Positions 48,466 to 61,779 of a DNA stretch of 64,000 nucleotides are shown here, in pieces; positions within the stretch are counted from its first letter, which is position 1; each line of letters starts with the position of its first letter. The translations under genes were made by a program, and so were the position numbers. A model generated the notes under the pieces. That model searched no databases and was not told the origin of the DNA. It saw only the letters and a list, made by a program, of their open reading frames with translations. Source of the stretch: Bisporella sp. PMI_857 (Eukaryota; Ascomycota; Leotiomycetes; Helotiales; Helotiaceae). The stretch is taken from positions 310,001 through 374,000 of the forward strand of contig JAJSPD010000030.1 of assembly GCA_021307315.1 (NCBI GenBank), read 5' to 3'.

Positions 48466-51400
48466 GGAAACTGGGAGAGAAGGGAAAGTAGAACAGAAGG
48501 TAGAGGATCGAAGATCACATATGTAATTTTTGGGATTGGGTTCTTGCATGAAGGAGGGACGTTTTCATTGATAGATGCCATTTGCATGGTGTATACACAT
48601 CCGAGGACTGGAGAGAAGAGCGTGTTGGACTTTGCGTAACCTTATACCCACCATAGAGCATAACGGAGAGGCGTACTGAATATACTTTACACCATTTTTC
48701 AATAGAAACAATTGCATGCCTTTTAATGCTGATTACAAGACACTATGGATAATTCTGACCCTTTCGTCAAATATCAGGAAAAGGAAGCTTTCATACTTCG
48801 CCAGAATCATAATATCTTGAACGATTGGAATTCATCGGAACTAGTAGTAAACGAACTAAAACCCCTGACCCTACCATTATTAACCGATAAATAATCACAT
48901 ATCCTGAGATACGCGCACCCGTGGGCTACGAAGTCAATCGCCAAATAGCGACTCGCCAGGAACACAGCTCCGGAGAGAGCACGCAGAACACGGTTGCTGT
49001 ACACACACAAGGCTCCAAGCCCGCATCCCCGGAGCTTCCTCCCCAACCAACGACCCTGCCCCTTAGCTAAACTCCAAATCTAGATTGTGCATTTTCATCT
49101 TCAGCTCAAGGCGGAAGCGGACCTTTGCTCCTCCTGATAGGGTCTCTTCGGGCCTGCCGGGGGCGAATGAGATGAGGCGGACAGAAGGGGAGGATATTTT
49201 GTTGCATATCGTGTCGGGACAAAATTCCGGGTGCCTTCGAAGTGAATTTGCTCGATGATTCGATGCGAAGCGGTTCGATCGTGATGAGAAGGAAGGGGGA
49301 TGGCGGTGACGGAGTCGAGGCCCGTGGTGGATAGAGCATCTGTTTTGAGTTTGAATCATGATATCTTTCCCACAGGTTTGACCCAGAAGGCTAGGTTAGA
49401 TGACTTCGTTCCATTGTTGCATGTATTTTATGTCTCCAAAAATGGGGCATTGTGAGAAGGTTTCATGATATGAAGCACGCCTAGGGGCTAGCTTACAGCT
49501 TTATATCACGAGCGCTTTTTGCCTGTCATAATTGAAATATACCATCACATCCGAACGAGCACACTGGAGCAAAAGCAACAAATATAGCATCATAATTAAT
49601 CTCTAACAAGAATAGGTATGATCCACTATAAGCAAATCGCCCATCTGAGAACATCGGTATTCCAGAACACCAATTCACAGCCCTCATTAATGCCCCGTTG
49701 CTAATTATCTCATTTCCCTTGTCCCCATTCCTCAGCGCTAGGCTCCGTACCTGATATCGAAATAACAGTTACCCCCTTGTCTGGGCCAGTAAAGCCAGTC
49801 TCCTTTCCACCGTATCGGCTTTCAATCTCTGCCTCCTGGTCAGCCTCTCATTCCTCAGTCGCAGATGGCTTCTTCGTCCAAAATCTACAGCACGGGAAAA
49901 CAGTATAGAGGTCCACCCAGTCTCGCGAAGCGCTCTCTGCCCATTTTCACAATGTCAACAGTGTTGCGGAGTTCTCCTCCGGCTGGTATCTTGCCGTTCC
50001 ATGTTAGGGGCGCATGAATTGCGACTCAAATTTGGCGACTAGGGGGTGAATCATAGCTGCTTGTATTTATAAGGCGAATAAGGCGGGAGGATGGTGAATA
50101 TACGGTAAGCTATAAATCGATCATGTATAGATGACCAATTTTGGGGAAGCGCAGTTGAGCATGATGGGATGTGAGGTGGCACGTGCTCCGGGCTTGTCGG
50201 GCGGTTGTATAGTGTTGAAAGTCGCTGAGCTTGCTCTTAGTAAAGTAGGCCTGGGTAGGAGGTGGGAGGGCAATAATCTATCTGCGCAATATAGCATCTG
50301 CGCTGTGCTTTTGTGGGCTGCTTGGAAGGGATGCGTCTGGCATGTGGAGCTCGAGATGTTGATCGATGGTGACTCTAATTATGCTAGAACGAAACAAGCT
50401 AAGTGCGGACTCAGTAAGAGTTTAGAAGTTAATAAAGTCTTTGAATCAATGAGAACGAGGCTGACCTGTGGTTCTAATAGAGATGCCTCCATGAGAGCGA
50501 ACAATAGGATTCAAACCTCTCCAGTTCTCGAAATCGGAAGCATCTTTGTTCTTATTGAAAACTTTTGTTGAGAAACTCTCAGAATAAGTTAGTATGATAT
50601 TCCTTGTTTCCAACTTGTGGTATCCTGCTGTTAGATGTAGTTAAAGGTTGATGATGCGAGGACTTTGTGCGTGACATTCTCGAGCTGCTGTACAAATGGC
50701 CCAGCTTTCAGCCATGACATTCACAAAATATCCTTCACTCAATAGAAGAATATCTGATCATTTATCTGCTCCAGTCCTCAGCAGCCACCATCAGATTCAA
50801 TTGAGAGTTCCTCATCTCCATATGAGTGCGCCATGTCGGCTCTCATCAAAAGACAACCTCGCCGAATTCAGATTCATCGTGACATGCCCCCTAGAAGAAA
50901 CAAGACGGAGCTCGAGCACGCCGTTTTGCGGAATCGGCTTGACATGATACAGTACAGGCACCTGCCACGAAGGGTTTTGCCTCGGAGATAGAGTAGATCT
51001 ATAGTGCTTCTTCACGACGAAATTTGTCCGCCTGCTCTGGTATGATAAAGACTCCTATCCCACGATTCCAGTGGTATTCGAACGGCAACCTGCATTCCCT
51101 CGTGGAACTTTGGTATTGGGATGGAACACCACATTAGCTTTGATTGCGTTGGTATTCCGCGTTGGCATCAAGTGACACGAAAGAAGTAATTGTTTCGTGG
51201 CCTGGGAAGCGTTCAAGGCTCATTTAAACCCGCAGATTCGTAACAAATGTAACAAGAGATGGCCATAGAGAATATGTAATCTGCACTGGCAGCTGGACAA
51301 TTACACAAAGCACAAACTTTGATAAGCTTACCACCGCGTTTCTATCATTGGAATCAATAAGCTGTAAGAGCTTTATCTATTGCACATCCAAATGGTTTCA

Positions 51401-51601
51401 GCTAGCGTTGTTGAATGTGCATTAATGTTCTTTCTGTAACCTATAGTACATACAACCTTGATTCCCAACGGGAGCATGCAACCCATGTGTAAGTGATCCA
51501 AAGCCAGGTGATCATTAAAGTTCCCTGGCATCCACGCAATGATAACTTTTAGGAATCTATTGAACTTCCGGCGCCGCATTGTTCCCAAGGTAGTACGAAT
51601 C
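48466..51601. other. Gene desert between Hook and adenylate kinase
   Basis: About 3.1 kb with scattered ORFs of at most 146 codons (50131-50571 on plus) and no recognisable domain or splice series. A minus-strand frame at 49063-49359 ends plausibly (KVRFRLELKMKMHNLDLEFS) but cannot be extended into a sensible protein. I see no terminal repeats or transposase motifs. Confidence 0.5.
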
Positions 51602-52600
<999 letters not shown>

Positions 52601-53130
52601 TGCGAGCGATTTTGTACAGCAAAAACCTGACCAAGGTAACAATCTATACGAGGGCGTCAAATGAGGAGAGATCCGCGCAGATATGAACAGAGATGAGAGG
52701 CTGCGACAGGATTAAGAAATGATGGTTGAGAGTTTTTTGGATGAAGCTTTGTCCAGCAGCCAGACAAGCTCGGCACGTTCACAACGAGCCGGGATTGATG
52801 CGCTTTCCTCTTATCCGAGCTCGCAGATATCACATTTCCGACAATTGATGATTGGAAGCGCGGGAAAGGTCCATCTACGGCAATGATAATATCATATTCA
52901 GTTATACAAAGAATTTTATATATAGAGAAATTAAATCATGGCCCTCTGAATACCTAGCTGCAGCACACAGATTTGAAAGATGCCAAGGAATAATTATGGT
53001 CACGTGAGCAACCGTTCAGCGACTATTCCGCTTTGGAAAGCTCACGTCTCCCGCTTCAGCCTTCTAAAGCTGGGATTGTCAACAACTTTGAAGAATTTCT
53101 AAAACATCAAAACCACTTCCTTAGCCCGTC
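52601..53130. promoter_or_regulatory. Bidirectional promoter interval ADK1 / RPN8
   Basis: 530 bp between divergent start codons. It contains a CACGTG at about 53002-53007 within a TCACGTGAG context. No other specific element is called. Confidence 0.45.
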
Positions 53131-54311
53131 ATGCCTGCCACTACTGCAGAAACTCTCTCTCTCGTCACAAGAACAGTCTCCGTCGCCCCCCTCGTCCTCC
53201 TCTCAGCAGCAGATCATTACGGGCGGTCTGCGAAAGGCACTCGAAAGCGAGTCGTAGGAGTTTTATTAGGACAGAATGATGGCAAAGATGTGCGGGTGTC
53301 GAATAGTTTTGCTGGTGAGTCGATGTCCATCTTTAGCAGGATATACGATTTCTCTTTCACAAAGCTAACCTAGAATCAAATAGTGCCTTTCGAGGAGGAT
53401 GACAAGGACCCGTCAGTATGGTTTTTAGATCACAACTACGTGGAGTCGATGAGCGACATGTTCAAGAAGATCAATGCGCGGGAAAAGTTGATAGGATGGT
53501 ACCATTCAGGACCAAAGCTGAGAGCTTCAGACTTGGAAATCAATGAGCTATTCAAAAGATATAACCCCAATCCACTCCTTGTCATCATCGATGTGCAACC
53601 AAAGGAGGCCGGCGTCCCAACAGACGCATACTTTGCAGTAGAAGAGATTAAGGATGTAAGAACTGGAATTGTAGCTTCGATGACAAACTGACACCAATAC
53701 AGGACGGAACTACCACATCCAAGACTTTCGTACATACGCCATCTATCATCGAGGCAGAGGAAGCCGAGGAGATCGGAGTTGAGCATTTACTAAGAGACAT
53801 TCGGGACGTTGCTGTTGGTACATTATCGACGAGAATCACATCACAACTACAATCGCTACAAGGGCTTCATCTACGATTACGGGACATTGCGGCATATCTC
53901 ACCAAAGTTATAGATGGAACATTACCGATCAACCATGCAATTCTAGGCAATCTCCAAGACGTCTTCAACCTCCTACCCAATCTCTCTACTCCAACCTCAT
54001 CTAGTACATCTAACGGCGCGGATGGTCCTGCGAAGAACAACAGCGAGTTAGCACACGCAATGAGTATCAAGACGAACGATCAACTTATGGCCATCTACCT
54101 AAGCAGTTTGATCCGCGCCATCACCGCATTCCACGATCTGATTGAGAATAAGATCCAAAATAGACAAGCGCAAGAGGAGAAAGAAGCTAAGAAGGATGAT
54201 GCTAAAGATGACAAGGAGAAGAAAACATTAACGTTGAATGGTGTTAATGGAGAGTCTAAGGAAGGAAAGGAGGCAGAAAAGGAGAAAGACGACAAGGAGA
54301 AGAAGAAATGA
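53131..54311 (+). CDS. rpn8: 26S proteasome non-ATPase subunit RPN8
   Basis: MPN-domain lid subunit that pairs with the deubiquitinase RPN11. Three exons: 53131-53314, 53384-53655 and 53703-54311, giving 354 residues. MPN landmarks: [56 protein letters not shown] and [19 protein letters not shown]. The last has Gly where RPN11 has the metal-binding His, so the JAMM site is incomplete and the subunit is catalytically inactive, as normal for RPN8. The C-terminus is a Lys/Glu-rich KEKE tail ([17 protein letters not shown]), typical of proteasome subunits. Confidence 0.96.
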
Positions 54312-54700
54312 TGAATGATATCTGATGGCGTTTAGACTTTTGGTGTCCATGGGTATCAGGCCGGCATGTCATATCTACAGAATATGCATACTCTGCCATT
54401 GTACAATAGATGCATAGCGCGACATTAATAGCAGCCGCGCAGGTGTGTTCATGACTAAGTTTCATTTACTGACGAGGCTCCGGTCCATAATTTGACCCTT
54501 TCTTCTTACGGGACGGAATAATCGTAACAGGCGCCTGCGAGAGGTTATTCGGCCTTTCAGCCATGATCCACTCACCATTCCCTTTGCTCTATGACAATAC
54601 CGCCTCCCATAGCAAGCCTCTTTACTCCATTTCATGTGATCCTAATACCACCTATTCCCAACCTATAACTCCACAAAAGACATATCCCTCACGAGACACC
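54312..54700. other. Convergent 3' region RPN8 / SWIM gene
   Basis: Only 3' flanking sequence of two converging genes is expected here. A 75-codon ORF at 54563 overlaps the SWIM gene end and has no features. Confidence 0.5.
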
Positions 54701-55492
54701 TCAACCAACCGCCAACCCCGCTGCCTCCTCCCTTCCCACGCCTCTTTCCTTCACATAACTCCCGAGCACACCATCCCATTTCTCCCCTAACAAACAAGCA
54801 AGCAAATGCTTACAAATCGGCACATGGTCTTCTCCTCCCCTCCCATCTAAACTCTCGCCTCCAAACTCCCATATCCCTTCCCTATCTCCATAGCCATCGC
54901 CGTCCCCGCTGCTCTCCTCCCATGAGAAAGAAGACGAAGACGCCCCAGGAAAGGCCGCAAAAGCGAAGGCCGCGCAATCACAATTCCAGGCGTGGAGACG
55001 GACCGTGTAGACTTTCCCGCCTTCCCCGTCACCGCCTCTATCTCTCCCTCTTCCTCGCGGTACCTGACTACTGCGCACTAGATAAAACTCCGCCGTCTTC
55101 CGCTCATCAACCCCGCTTTCCGCAGCGAGCTCGGGGAGAGGCACGGGTGCTTGCGGCGGCCGCGCTTTCCCTTCATCCTTCCCCCTTCCAGCTCTCGGCC
55201 GCGAGTCCGCATCAAGGTCATCAAGGCCAGGGTCGTGATGAATCCTTGTCACGAGCCCGCGATCCAGCAGGTCCAGCGCTTGGAGCAGCGTCGGTGGCGG
55301 GATGATAACGTGTAGCGTTGTCAGCAGCGCTCTGTGACTCAAGGGAACGAGTTTCAGGGGGTTTGTGCTCTCGTTTGCGATCGAAAAGGCGTTTTTGCCG
55401 GGATCGGGGGCGGGAGGAGGAGGAGGAGGAGGGAGGGAAGTCAATGTGTTGATGAGGGATGTGAGGAACTTTCTTGGCGTCGGGAGCGCCAT
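54701..55492 (-). CDS. SWIM zinc finger protein
   Basis: A single-exon frame of 263 residues starting at the ATG 55492; the frame is open further upstream, but that part looks like untranslated leader. The start MALPTPRKFLTSLINTLTSL leads to a proline run, a helical domain (HRALLTTLHVIIPPPTLLQA), a linker, and a SWIM finger near residues 170-235. The finger is HAWNCDCAAFAFAAF, with the second half HVPICKHLLACLLGEKW, giving the C-x-C ... C-x-H pattern. Small SWIM proteins of this type include Shu2/Sws1 homologous-recombination factors that work with Rad51 paralogs; the finger is clear, the Shu2-like role is an inference. An acidic Ser/Gly insert separates the two finger halves. Confidence 0.72.
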   Translation of the reverse strand: MALPTPRKFLTSLINTLTSLPPPPPPPAPDPGKNAFSIANESTNPLKLVPLSHRALLTTLHVIIPPPTLLQALDLLDRGLVTRIHHDPGLDDLDADSRPRAGRGKDEGKARPPQAPVPLPELAAESGVDERKTAEFYLVRSSQVPRGRGRDRGGDGEGGKVYTVRLHAWNCDCAAFAFAAFPGASSSSFSWEESSGDGDGYGDREGIWEFGGESLDGRGGEDHVPICKHLLACLLGEKWDGVLGSYVKERGVGREEAAGLAVG

Positions 55493-56500
55493 TTCTATGT
55501 GAAGGGGCGGGCAGGCGCAAGAATAGGGTTCATGATTCGTGACATGGGAGGTATGGTCATGAGGGTAGATGAAGACTCTAAGGAAGATTCGGTGACGGCG
55601 AAGACGCAGGGCAGTGCGCAGGTGAAGAGATCCGCACGTGAACTCATCTCCTGACGACGTTGACAATGCTCGCTTAGAAAAAGGAGAATAATGTCCTTGT
55701 CGGGTTTCCATTCTTTTCGCTCTCATGTCACAAGACAAATATAATTCTGGCCTCCCAATTTACCTTCATCCATCCCCAATGATTTCCTACTCCACATAAA
55801 TACCTTTCCGCGAATTCGCACCAATACGGCCAACAAAACTCTCATTCAAGGATTACTAGTTCCTACACATCCCAAATGAAATCTCCATCCCTCCTCCTAT
55901 TCTCAAAATTTTGAAGGGATTGGAAAAACTCGCACGGTTGAGAAGATGGTTTCGAATTAATAGGATACTGTTTCTGTAAACTGTTTTATGGGTAGGGCGG
56001 TGCTGTGTAATACAAGCATGTGTCGTATATCAGTTACTAGCCAAAAGGAGGATATTTCCTCGGAAGATGCGGTATGGTATATATAGGCTAGGAGGGATGA
56101 GATCGGAGATTTTGGTGATTTTACAACCTTATTATACCTATTATTCGTCCTGATATGGAAGGATTGTAAACACATGAAGTGTACTTCGGCTCCAGCCTGT
56201 ACATAATCCCATCTATTTTCCCCAAAGAAAGCTGAATCTCCTTGTCCTGCAACTATGGACATGAAATCCGATGACGAATATTTATGAAACGCGATTCGGC
56301 TGCTCAAATTAAAAAGTAGATATCTTGTATGCATGCTTTGGAGGCCCCTATCCACATCACGATCTGCTTCGGGTTCTTATTGGCGCGCAGTCCTTTAAGA
56401 ATAGACATTCGAAGATCTATTTATCTCTATATCAGTAACTTTTCTATATTTGTACATATATTGTAACACATCGCGAGCATTAATATAACGCGAGGTTGGC
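55493..56500. other. Intergenic between the SWIM gene and HEM13
   Basis: A 132-codon minus-strand ORF at 55957-56355 shows no recognisable domain and probably lies in the 3' flank of HEM13. No gene called. Confidence 0.45.
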
Positions 56501-57804
56501 TTACACCCATTCCTTGGGCTCTCTCAATATATCGACCAATCTCTGTTCCCGGCTTCCCTTTTCCGGTTCAAACATATACTTCCACGATGCCGTAACAGGC
56601 AGGCTCATCAGGATGCTCTCTACTCGCGCATTTGCTTTGCTTAGCCCAAATGACGTCCCTCTATCATGCAACAGATTAAATTCCACATATCGCCCTCTTC
56701 GAATCCGCTGCCATTCCTGTTCTTTTTCTGTATATGGCATATCTTTCCGCTTCTCAATAATTGGAATATAGCTTGGTAAGAAAGAGGTAGCCACACTTTT
56801 TGTGAAGGCGAATGTGTTTTCCTTGTCTTTCTCAACCTCATCCAGGTCGTCGAAAAAGATCCCTCCGATACCTCGCGATTCGCCTCTGTGCGTGTTGACA
56901 AAGTACTTGTCGCACCATTCCTTGAAGCGAGGATAATAAGTCTTGTCATGTTGGTCGCATGCCTCTTTCAATGTCTTGTGGAAGTGAATGGCATCCTCAT
57001 CAAAAAGGTAATTGGGTGTAAGATCGGTACCCCCTCCAAACCACCAAGTATTGGCTACCCCATTTTCATCCATTGTCTCAAAGTATCTAACGTTCATGTG
57101 CACGGTAGGTGCCATAGGGTTTACCGGATGGAGGACCATGCTTAATCCTGCCGCGAAATAGTCCAAAGAATCAACAGTTGAATCGAGAGCCTTGTGATTG
57201 ACTCGCATCTGCTGAATGGCGGGTCTGGGGAGCGTCCCGTACACAATGCTGACGTTCACTCCGGCCTTTTCGAATACATTTCCTTCCTGGAGCACGCAGG
57301 AGATACCGCCACCACCATTGTCCCGGGTCCACTCATCTATCCGGAACTTTTTGCCGTCCACCTTCTCAAGCGCCGCAACTATCTCCTTTTGCTGTGACTT
57401 TATAAAGTCCTCCATTTGTAGTCGCATTGGCGAGGTCTCTGTGACGCCGTTTTCCCGCTTGGTCAGGCCATCCCGTTCTGATTGAGTAGTGCCATCCATG
57501 GCAGATGCTTCCTGAGTGCGCTACAGCATATCAGCAAGCGCAATTGCACCTATCGCTTGAGGTTTGACGGTACCATATTGTATATTAGGACAGTTATAAA
57601 GACAACCCCAACTGCCAATCTAGTCTTTGGCGCCCAAACAGTCGTTCGACCAGCTCCACGAGACTCAGGACGAGGAGGTTTCCCAGAAGGTTGGTCGCCG
57701 ATATGCCTCCGCTGAGGTCGTAAACTCTGAGAAATATATTTTGATCGAGGGCGGATCTTTTGGAATTGCGCAAGGCGCAGAGAAGGTCTAAATAAGGAGG
57801 ACAT
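56501..57804 (-). CDS. hem13: Coproporphyrinogen III oxidase
   Basis: Oxygen-dependent decarboxylation of coproporphyrinogen III to protoporphyrinogen IX in heme synthesis. Two exons: 57804-57574 and 57520-56501 (53-nt intron, donor GTACCG, acceptor GTAG), giving 416 residues. Exon 1 is an Arg/Ser/Gln-rich mitochondrial presequence followed by a hydrophobic helix (LAVGVVFITVLIYNM), suggesting attachment to a mitochondrial membrane. Catalytic-domain signatures: GGGGISCVLQEGNVFEKAGV, NPMAPTVHMNVRYFE, WWFGGGTDLTPNY, HRGESRGIGGIFFDDLDE and GRYVEFNLLHDRGTSFGL. Divergent from ATG8. Confidence 0.95.
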
Positions 57805-58557
57805 GGTGAATAAAAGCTGGTTCTACAGCACCAAATTCGACTATCGTACAATGAACATGAGGCCACAAGTAAGGAGATTTAGAGTGTAGGGGGAAATGCA
57901 AAAATCGCAATTGTCGAACGAGCGTTGAGGTAATCGTCAGCGTATCGGATGCTTTTTGGCAGAATTGGCTCGGCACCTGCATCATTGAAAGGATGGGGGT
58001 GGTTATCATTCAGCGAGGGGTGATATTATCAACAGGCATGACTTTTGCTTTTTTGGTGATAGCGAAAGGGAAACATAGGATGCTGAGTCATCCAACAAAC
58101 GGCCTTTTGGTAATCATGATGCCTTAACATGATTAAACAAAGACCAAACGCATGATCATAAAATCCACACATTACTCTATCTATTTCCATTCCCTTCTTC
58201 TTTCTCATTCATACCTAGCATAGATATTCAGAATCATCATCATCCACCCATATCCCTCCATCAGCTGACTCTCATCTGTCGTGGTGTATTCGTGGTCATT
58301 TTCATTTTCACCATATCCGCCTCCTTCCAGGCACCCACCCGCTGATTCACCGCCGTGCCGCCATCATCCACCCATTTTAGCGCATTGCCCCTCCTTGTCA
58401 TCGCTCGCACCTCATACCTAAGCCAAACCTCCAACCTCCCAATCTCTACCTCATCAATCTCACAAACTCGCCCACCAAACATCTATTCCTCATCAACCGC
58501 AATACAACAACAACCCGACCAAGCACACATTCGATACTTCTATCCGCCGTCATCAAA
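57805..58557. promoter_or_regulatory. Divergent promoter region HEM13 / ATG8
   Basis: About 750 bp between the two start codons. The right half is rich in CATC/CACC and pyrimidine tracts before the ATG8 start, typical of strongly expressed fungal genes. A long plus-strand ORF from 58355 runs into ATG8 in its reading context and is not a separate gene. Confidence 0.4.
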
Positions 58558-59085
58558 ATGCGATCCAAGTTCAAGGACGAGCACCCCTTCGAGAAGCGCA
58601 AGGCTGAAGCCGAACGCATTGTACGTCGCCCAAACCATCTATCTATCTATCATACAAAGACTAACACCGAGGCAGCGCCAAAAGTACTCAGATCGCATCC
58701 CCGTCATCTGCGAGAAGGTCGAGAAGAGCGACATCGCTACGATCGACAAGAAGAAGTACCTCGTGCCCGCCGACCTCACCGTAGGCCAGTTCGTCTACGT
58801 GATCCGCAAGCGCATCAAGCTCAGCCCCGAGAAGGCCATCTTCATCTTCGTCGACGAGGTCCTGCCACCGACCGCCGCGCTTATGAGCTCCATCTACGAG
58901 GAGCACAAGGATGAGGATGGGTATGTCGTTATCTCGTTCCCCTCTGTTTCACCGCTCTGCGATATCTATTCACGATCACAACTACGCAAACATCAAAAGG
59001 CAGGAATCCAAGCTAACAATGTTCCCACAGATTCCTATACATCTCCTACTCAGGCGAGAATACCTTCGGCTTCGAATCCATCTAA
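58558..59085 (+). CDS. atg8: Autophagy ubiquitin-like protein ATG8
   Basis: Ubiquitin-like protein conjugated to phosphatidylethanolamine on autophagosomes. Three exons: 58558-58620, 58676-58920 and 59031-59085, giving 120 residues. It begins [20 protein letters not shown], continues [20 protein letters not shown] and [20 protein letters not shown], and ends [17 protein letters not shown]. The glycine in TFG is residue 116. The four residues after it (FESI) should be removed by ATG4 before lipidation. Intron 2 is long (110 nt) for this window. Highly conserved and intact. Confidence 0.98.
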
Positions 59086-59684
59086 ACCTCTTAGCCCATC
59101 CATCTCCTCCTTCAGGGTACCTCTGGCGTTAATAGGGATCACATGGCGCTTTCACTTTAACCACGACGATAACGGGGCAGTTCTTCTTTCCATTATTCCT
59201 TGTGTGCAAATAGATTCGTGCGGGACGGGTTGAGCAGCGAAAGAAGGCAAGCCAGTGCGGACGAGCAAGGCGGCAACACCGCGCAATCAGGTATCTACTC
59301 GCTGTTTCGCTATGGAAATCGATACTCTCTACATGAAACTCTGTGTTCTGAGCAAGTTGCGAATTGCGGTCGTGGCATTAGACCTTGAGCTGTGAGTTGT
59401 GCTTGGGAATAGGGTACAAATCGATGCTTTCTGCCAAACCATATTTCTGTTGATTCTTTCTTACCTGCATAATACTGTGATAACCTATCCACCTAACCCT
59501 ACCAGGTGAACCAAACCATTTCCATCATAGGTGTAACACTAAAGAAAACCCACTTCCATCAAAAGATACAGCCATGAAACTACCATTGTGTACAGAACTC
59601 CATGCAAAACTTGACCAAAGAGCATAGCCACCACCGAAACCCTCCTTTATCATAAAATGGCGTGAAGTGAATCATAATTCTCAT
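59086..59684. other. Convergent 3' region after ATG8
   Basis: 3' flanks of two converging genes. Nothing else recognised. Confidence 0.5.
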
Positions 59685-61779
59685 TCAAAAAAGGCTCAAG
59701 ACACTTTTTCTCTTTCTTGGACTACCATTCCAACCCCAAGTATGGAAGTACTTGCAAGAAGCTTGAGTCTCCTTCTGACTACTACGTAGCAGGTGCCTCT
59801 CGCCATCCATTTGAGCCGGACCAGAAGCATTCCTCCCGGACGATGAAGTCTTAGGCATTCTCTTGGCTTTCGTTTTGAGTTTCCCCTTAACCGTTCCATA
59901 CGCACCGGAAAGATAGTCTCTCGTGCTTTTCTTACTGCTGCTAGAACTATCTTGCCTGCTATTACTATAGCCGCCTAGTTTTTTGGGATGGCAGGCTTTT
60001 CCATTTATAAGAACACCTTTATTTGGTCCATCGACTCCCACCACGCCGACTTGAATCCTGCCAGCTCCGACGGCGTCATATTGCTTATCAACTGTACGTG
60101 AAGAAACGGGCTTCGGTTTAGCTGTCTCGGTCTTGTTAGATCCTCGAGCAGAAGTGCCTGATGCAGAGGCATTTGAAGCAGAGGAATCTGGCACAGAAAA
60201 GCCAGTGTCTGAAATGGATGGGTTGTTGGTCTCCCCAACCAGACTTGTTGGCATCTTGAGGCCAATCCTAGACATCAGATTAGGAAAGAACTGTGTTGAC
60301 CTTCTGCTAGTCTCGGGCATGACATTGGCCGCTGCATTAACCTCAGGGTAGGAACCGAGGATAATAGTCATGGATTGATCTTGCGGAGAATATGAAAGAC
60401 TTTGCTCTGTAGCTGACATTGCGCCCACATCCCAAATAGTGTAAGCTTGCTGACTTCTTTCAACATGGTACTTGGTCAAATTTGTAACGCCATATCTAAT
60501 TCGACGAGCGTATTCCAGCTCATATGAAACAATTCGTTTGCCATCGGGTTGCTTAAACAGTTCAGGTAGCTGCAAAACTATATTCTCAAGCGACTGCTGG
60601 ATCGTTAAGAGTGGTAAACTCCAGGGTGCGCCTTTAAGAGAACCTACTGATAAATCTTATCAGCTCTAATCAAACCAAGCGGGGGTTTCCCTATTACTTA
60701 CACTCAGTGTTGGATTGGGCTTGCCAAATCTTTAAACTTTCCTGTATTTCCGCGGTGTAAGTGTAAGGATGACCGAAAAGTGTAAGCCATAAATCCTCAT
60801 GTGCATGGTTCATAGCGTGGATAGCCGCTCTGACAACTTGCTTAGCAAGTAATATTTCCTCTATTTCCTTGAAGATATCCTCCGCTGCGTCAAGAGGGGA
60901 GATTTTCATCCGAGCCTCCTTTTGAGCCTGTTTGATCCAGCTTAATAATTGCCGTCAGTATTATATACGCAAATGGCCTCCCAAGCAGAATTTGCAGACT
61001 CACAGACTTGATCGAACAAACTTAGGCTGCAAAGGAGGTAGCCCATCAATAGGCTCAGCAAGAGAAATTTTGTTGGCCCAGAGCATATCGCGAGCTCTGA
61101 TACTCCCAAATATCCGACGATATGTAAGCATATAAACATGGTTGGCAAGCCAGCTATCCCATGTGAGTACGTTGTAGATTTCATCCCCACTCAGATGGTA
61201 TGCTCTGCAAGGCACTCAAGTCAGCAAGACTTGGAACCAGGCAATAGCAACGGCATGAATCATAGGCAAGGTGCATAATTTCAACCTACCGAAGAAAGTA
61301 GGGTTTCAATTTCTTAGCAGCAGCATCCCAATATGGACCTTGGCTGGAATAATACCCCTTCAAGATTGCATTCTTGTGAGCATCGACGGGATGAAAATGA
61401 CCATATGCTGTTCTGATGGATGGCTGAAAAGTCTCGAAGCATGACCTCTGGTTTGGGCATCTTTCAAATTCTTGGTCCTTGACTGTTATACGACCGGAGC
61501 CGTCAATCCTCAAGTGAGTCAACTTATCAGGGTTTTTTTTTAATTCTCCTTCTGCAATCTGCTGCCCAGAGTCAGCAAACTTGTTTATATGAGCGTGTTA
61601 GTACCGGTAATGCTGATGTGCGCATAGTTCATATGAACTATGGACTAGTAAGAGCATACATTTGCAGCATTGCCGAGTGGTTGATACCATGAACTCAAAT
61701 AAGGAACGGATCGGTTACTTAAAGAAATATTGCCGAAAAGTACGGGCGGCTCCGCCTGCATGAATAAAGCTGCAGCCAT
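59685..61779 (-). CDS. Unrecognised spliced protein of about 603 residues
   Basis: Five exons: 61779-61660, 61579-61290, 61204-61004, 60940-60702 and 60646-59685, all with good splice sites and consistent phase. The acceptor of exon 5 could also be 3 nt later. The N-terminal half looks like a compact domain: LSSWYQPLGNAANFADSGQQ, KDQEFERCPNQRSCFETF, SIRTAYGHFHPVDAHKN, SSQGPYWDAAAKKLKPYF. A helical part follows (DIFKEIEEILLAKQVVRAA, HAMNHAHEDLWLTLFGHPY). The last 250 residues are a Ser/Lys-rich low-complexity tail. I do not recognise the family. No membrane helix or signal peptide is seen. Confidence 0.75.

Noticed and set aside
50131..50571. 146-codon ORF in the gene desert
   Set aside because: No recognisable motif and no supporting exon structure; length is within chance for 3 kb.
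58355..59233. 292-codon plus-strand ORF over ATG8
   Set aside because: It reads through ATG8 exon 2 in frame but also through both introns, so it is the unspliced shadow of ATG8.
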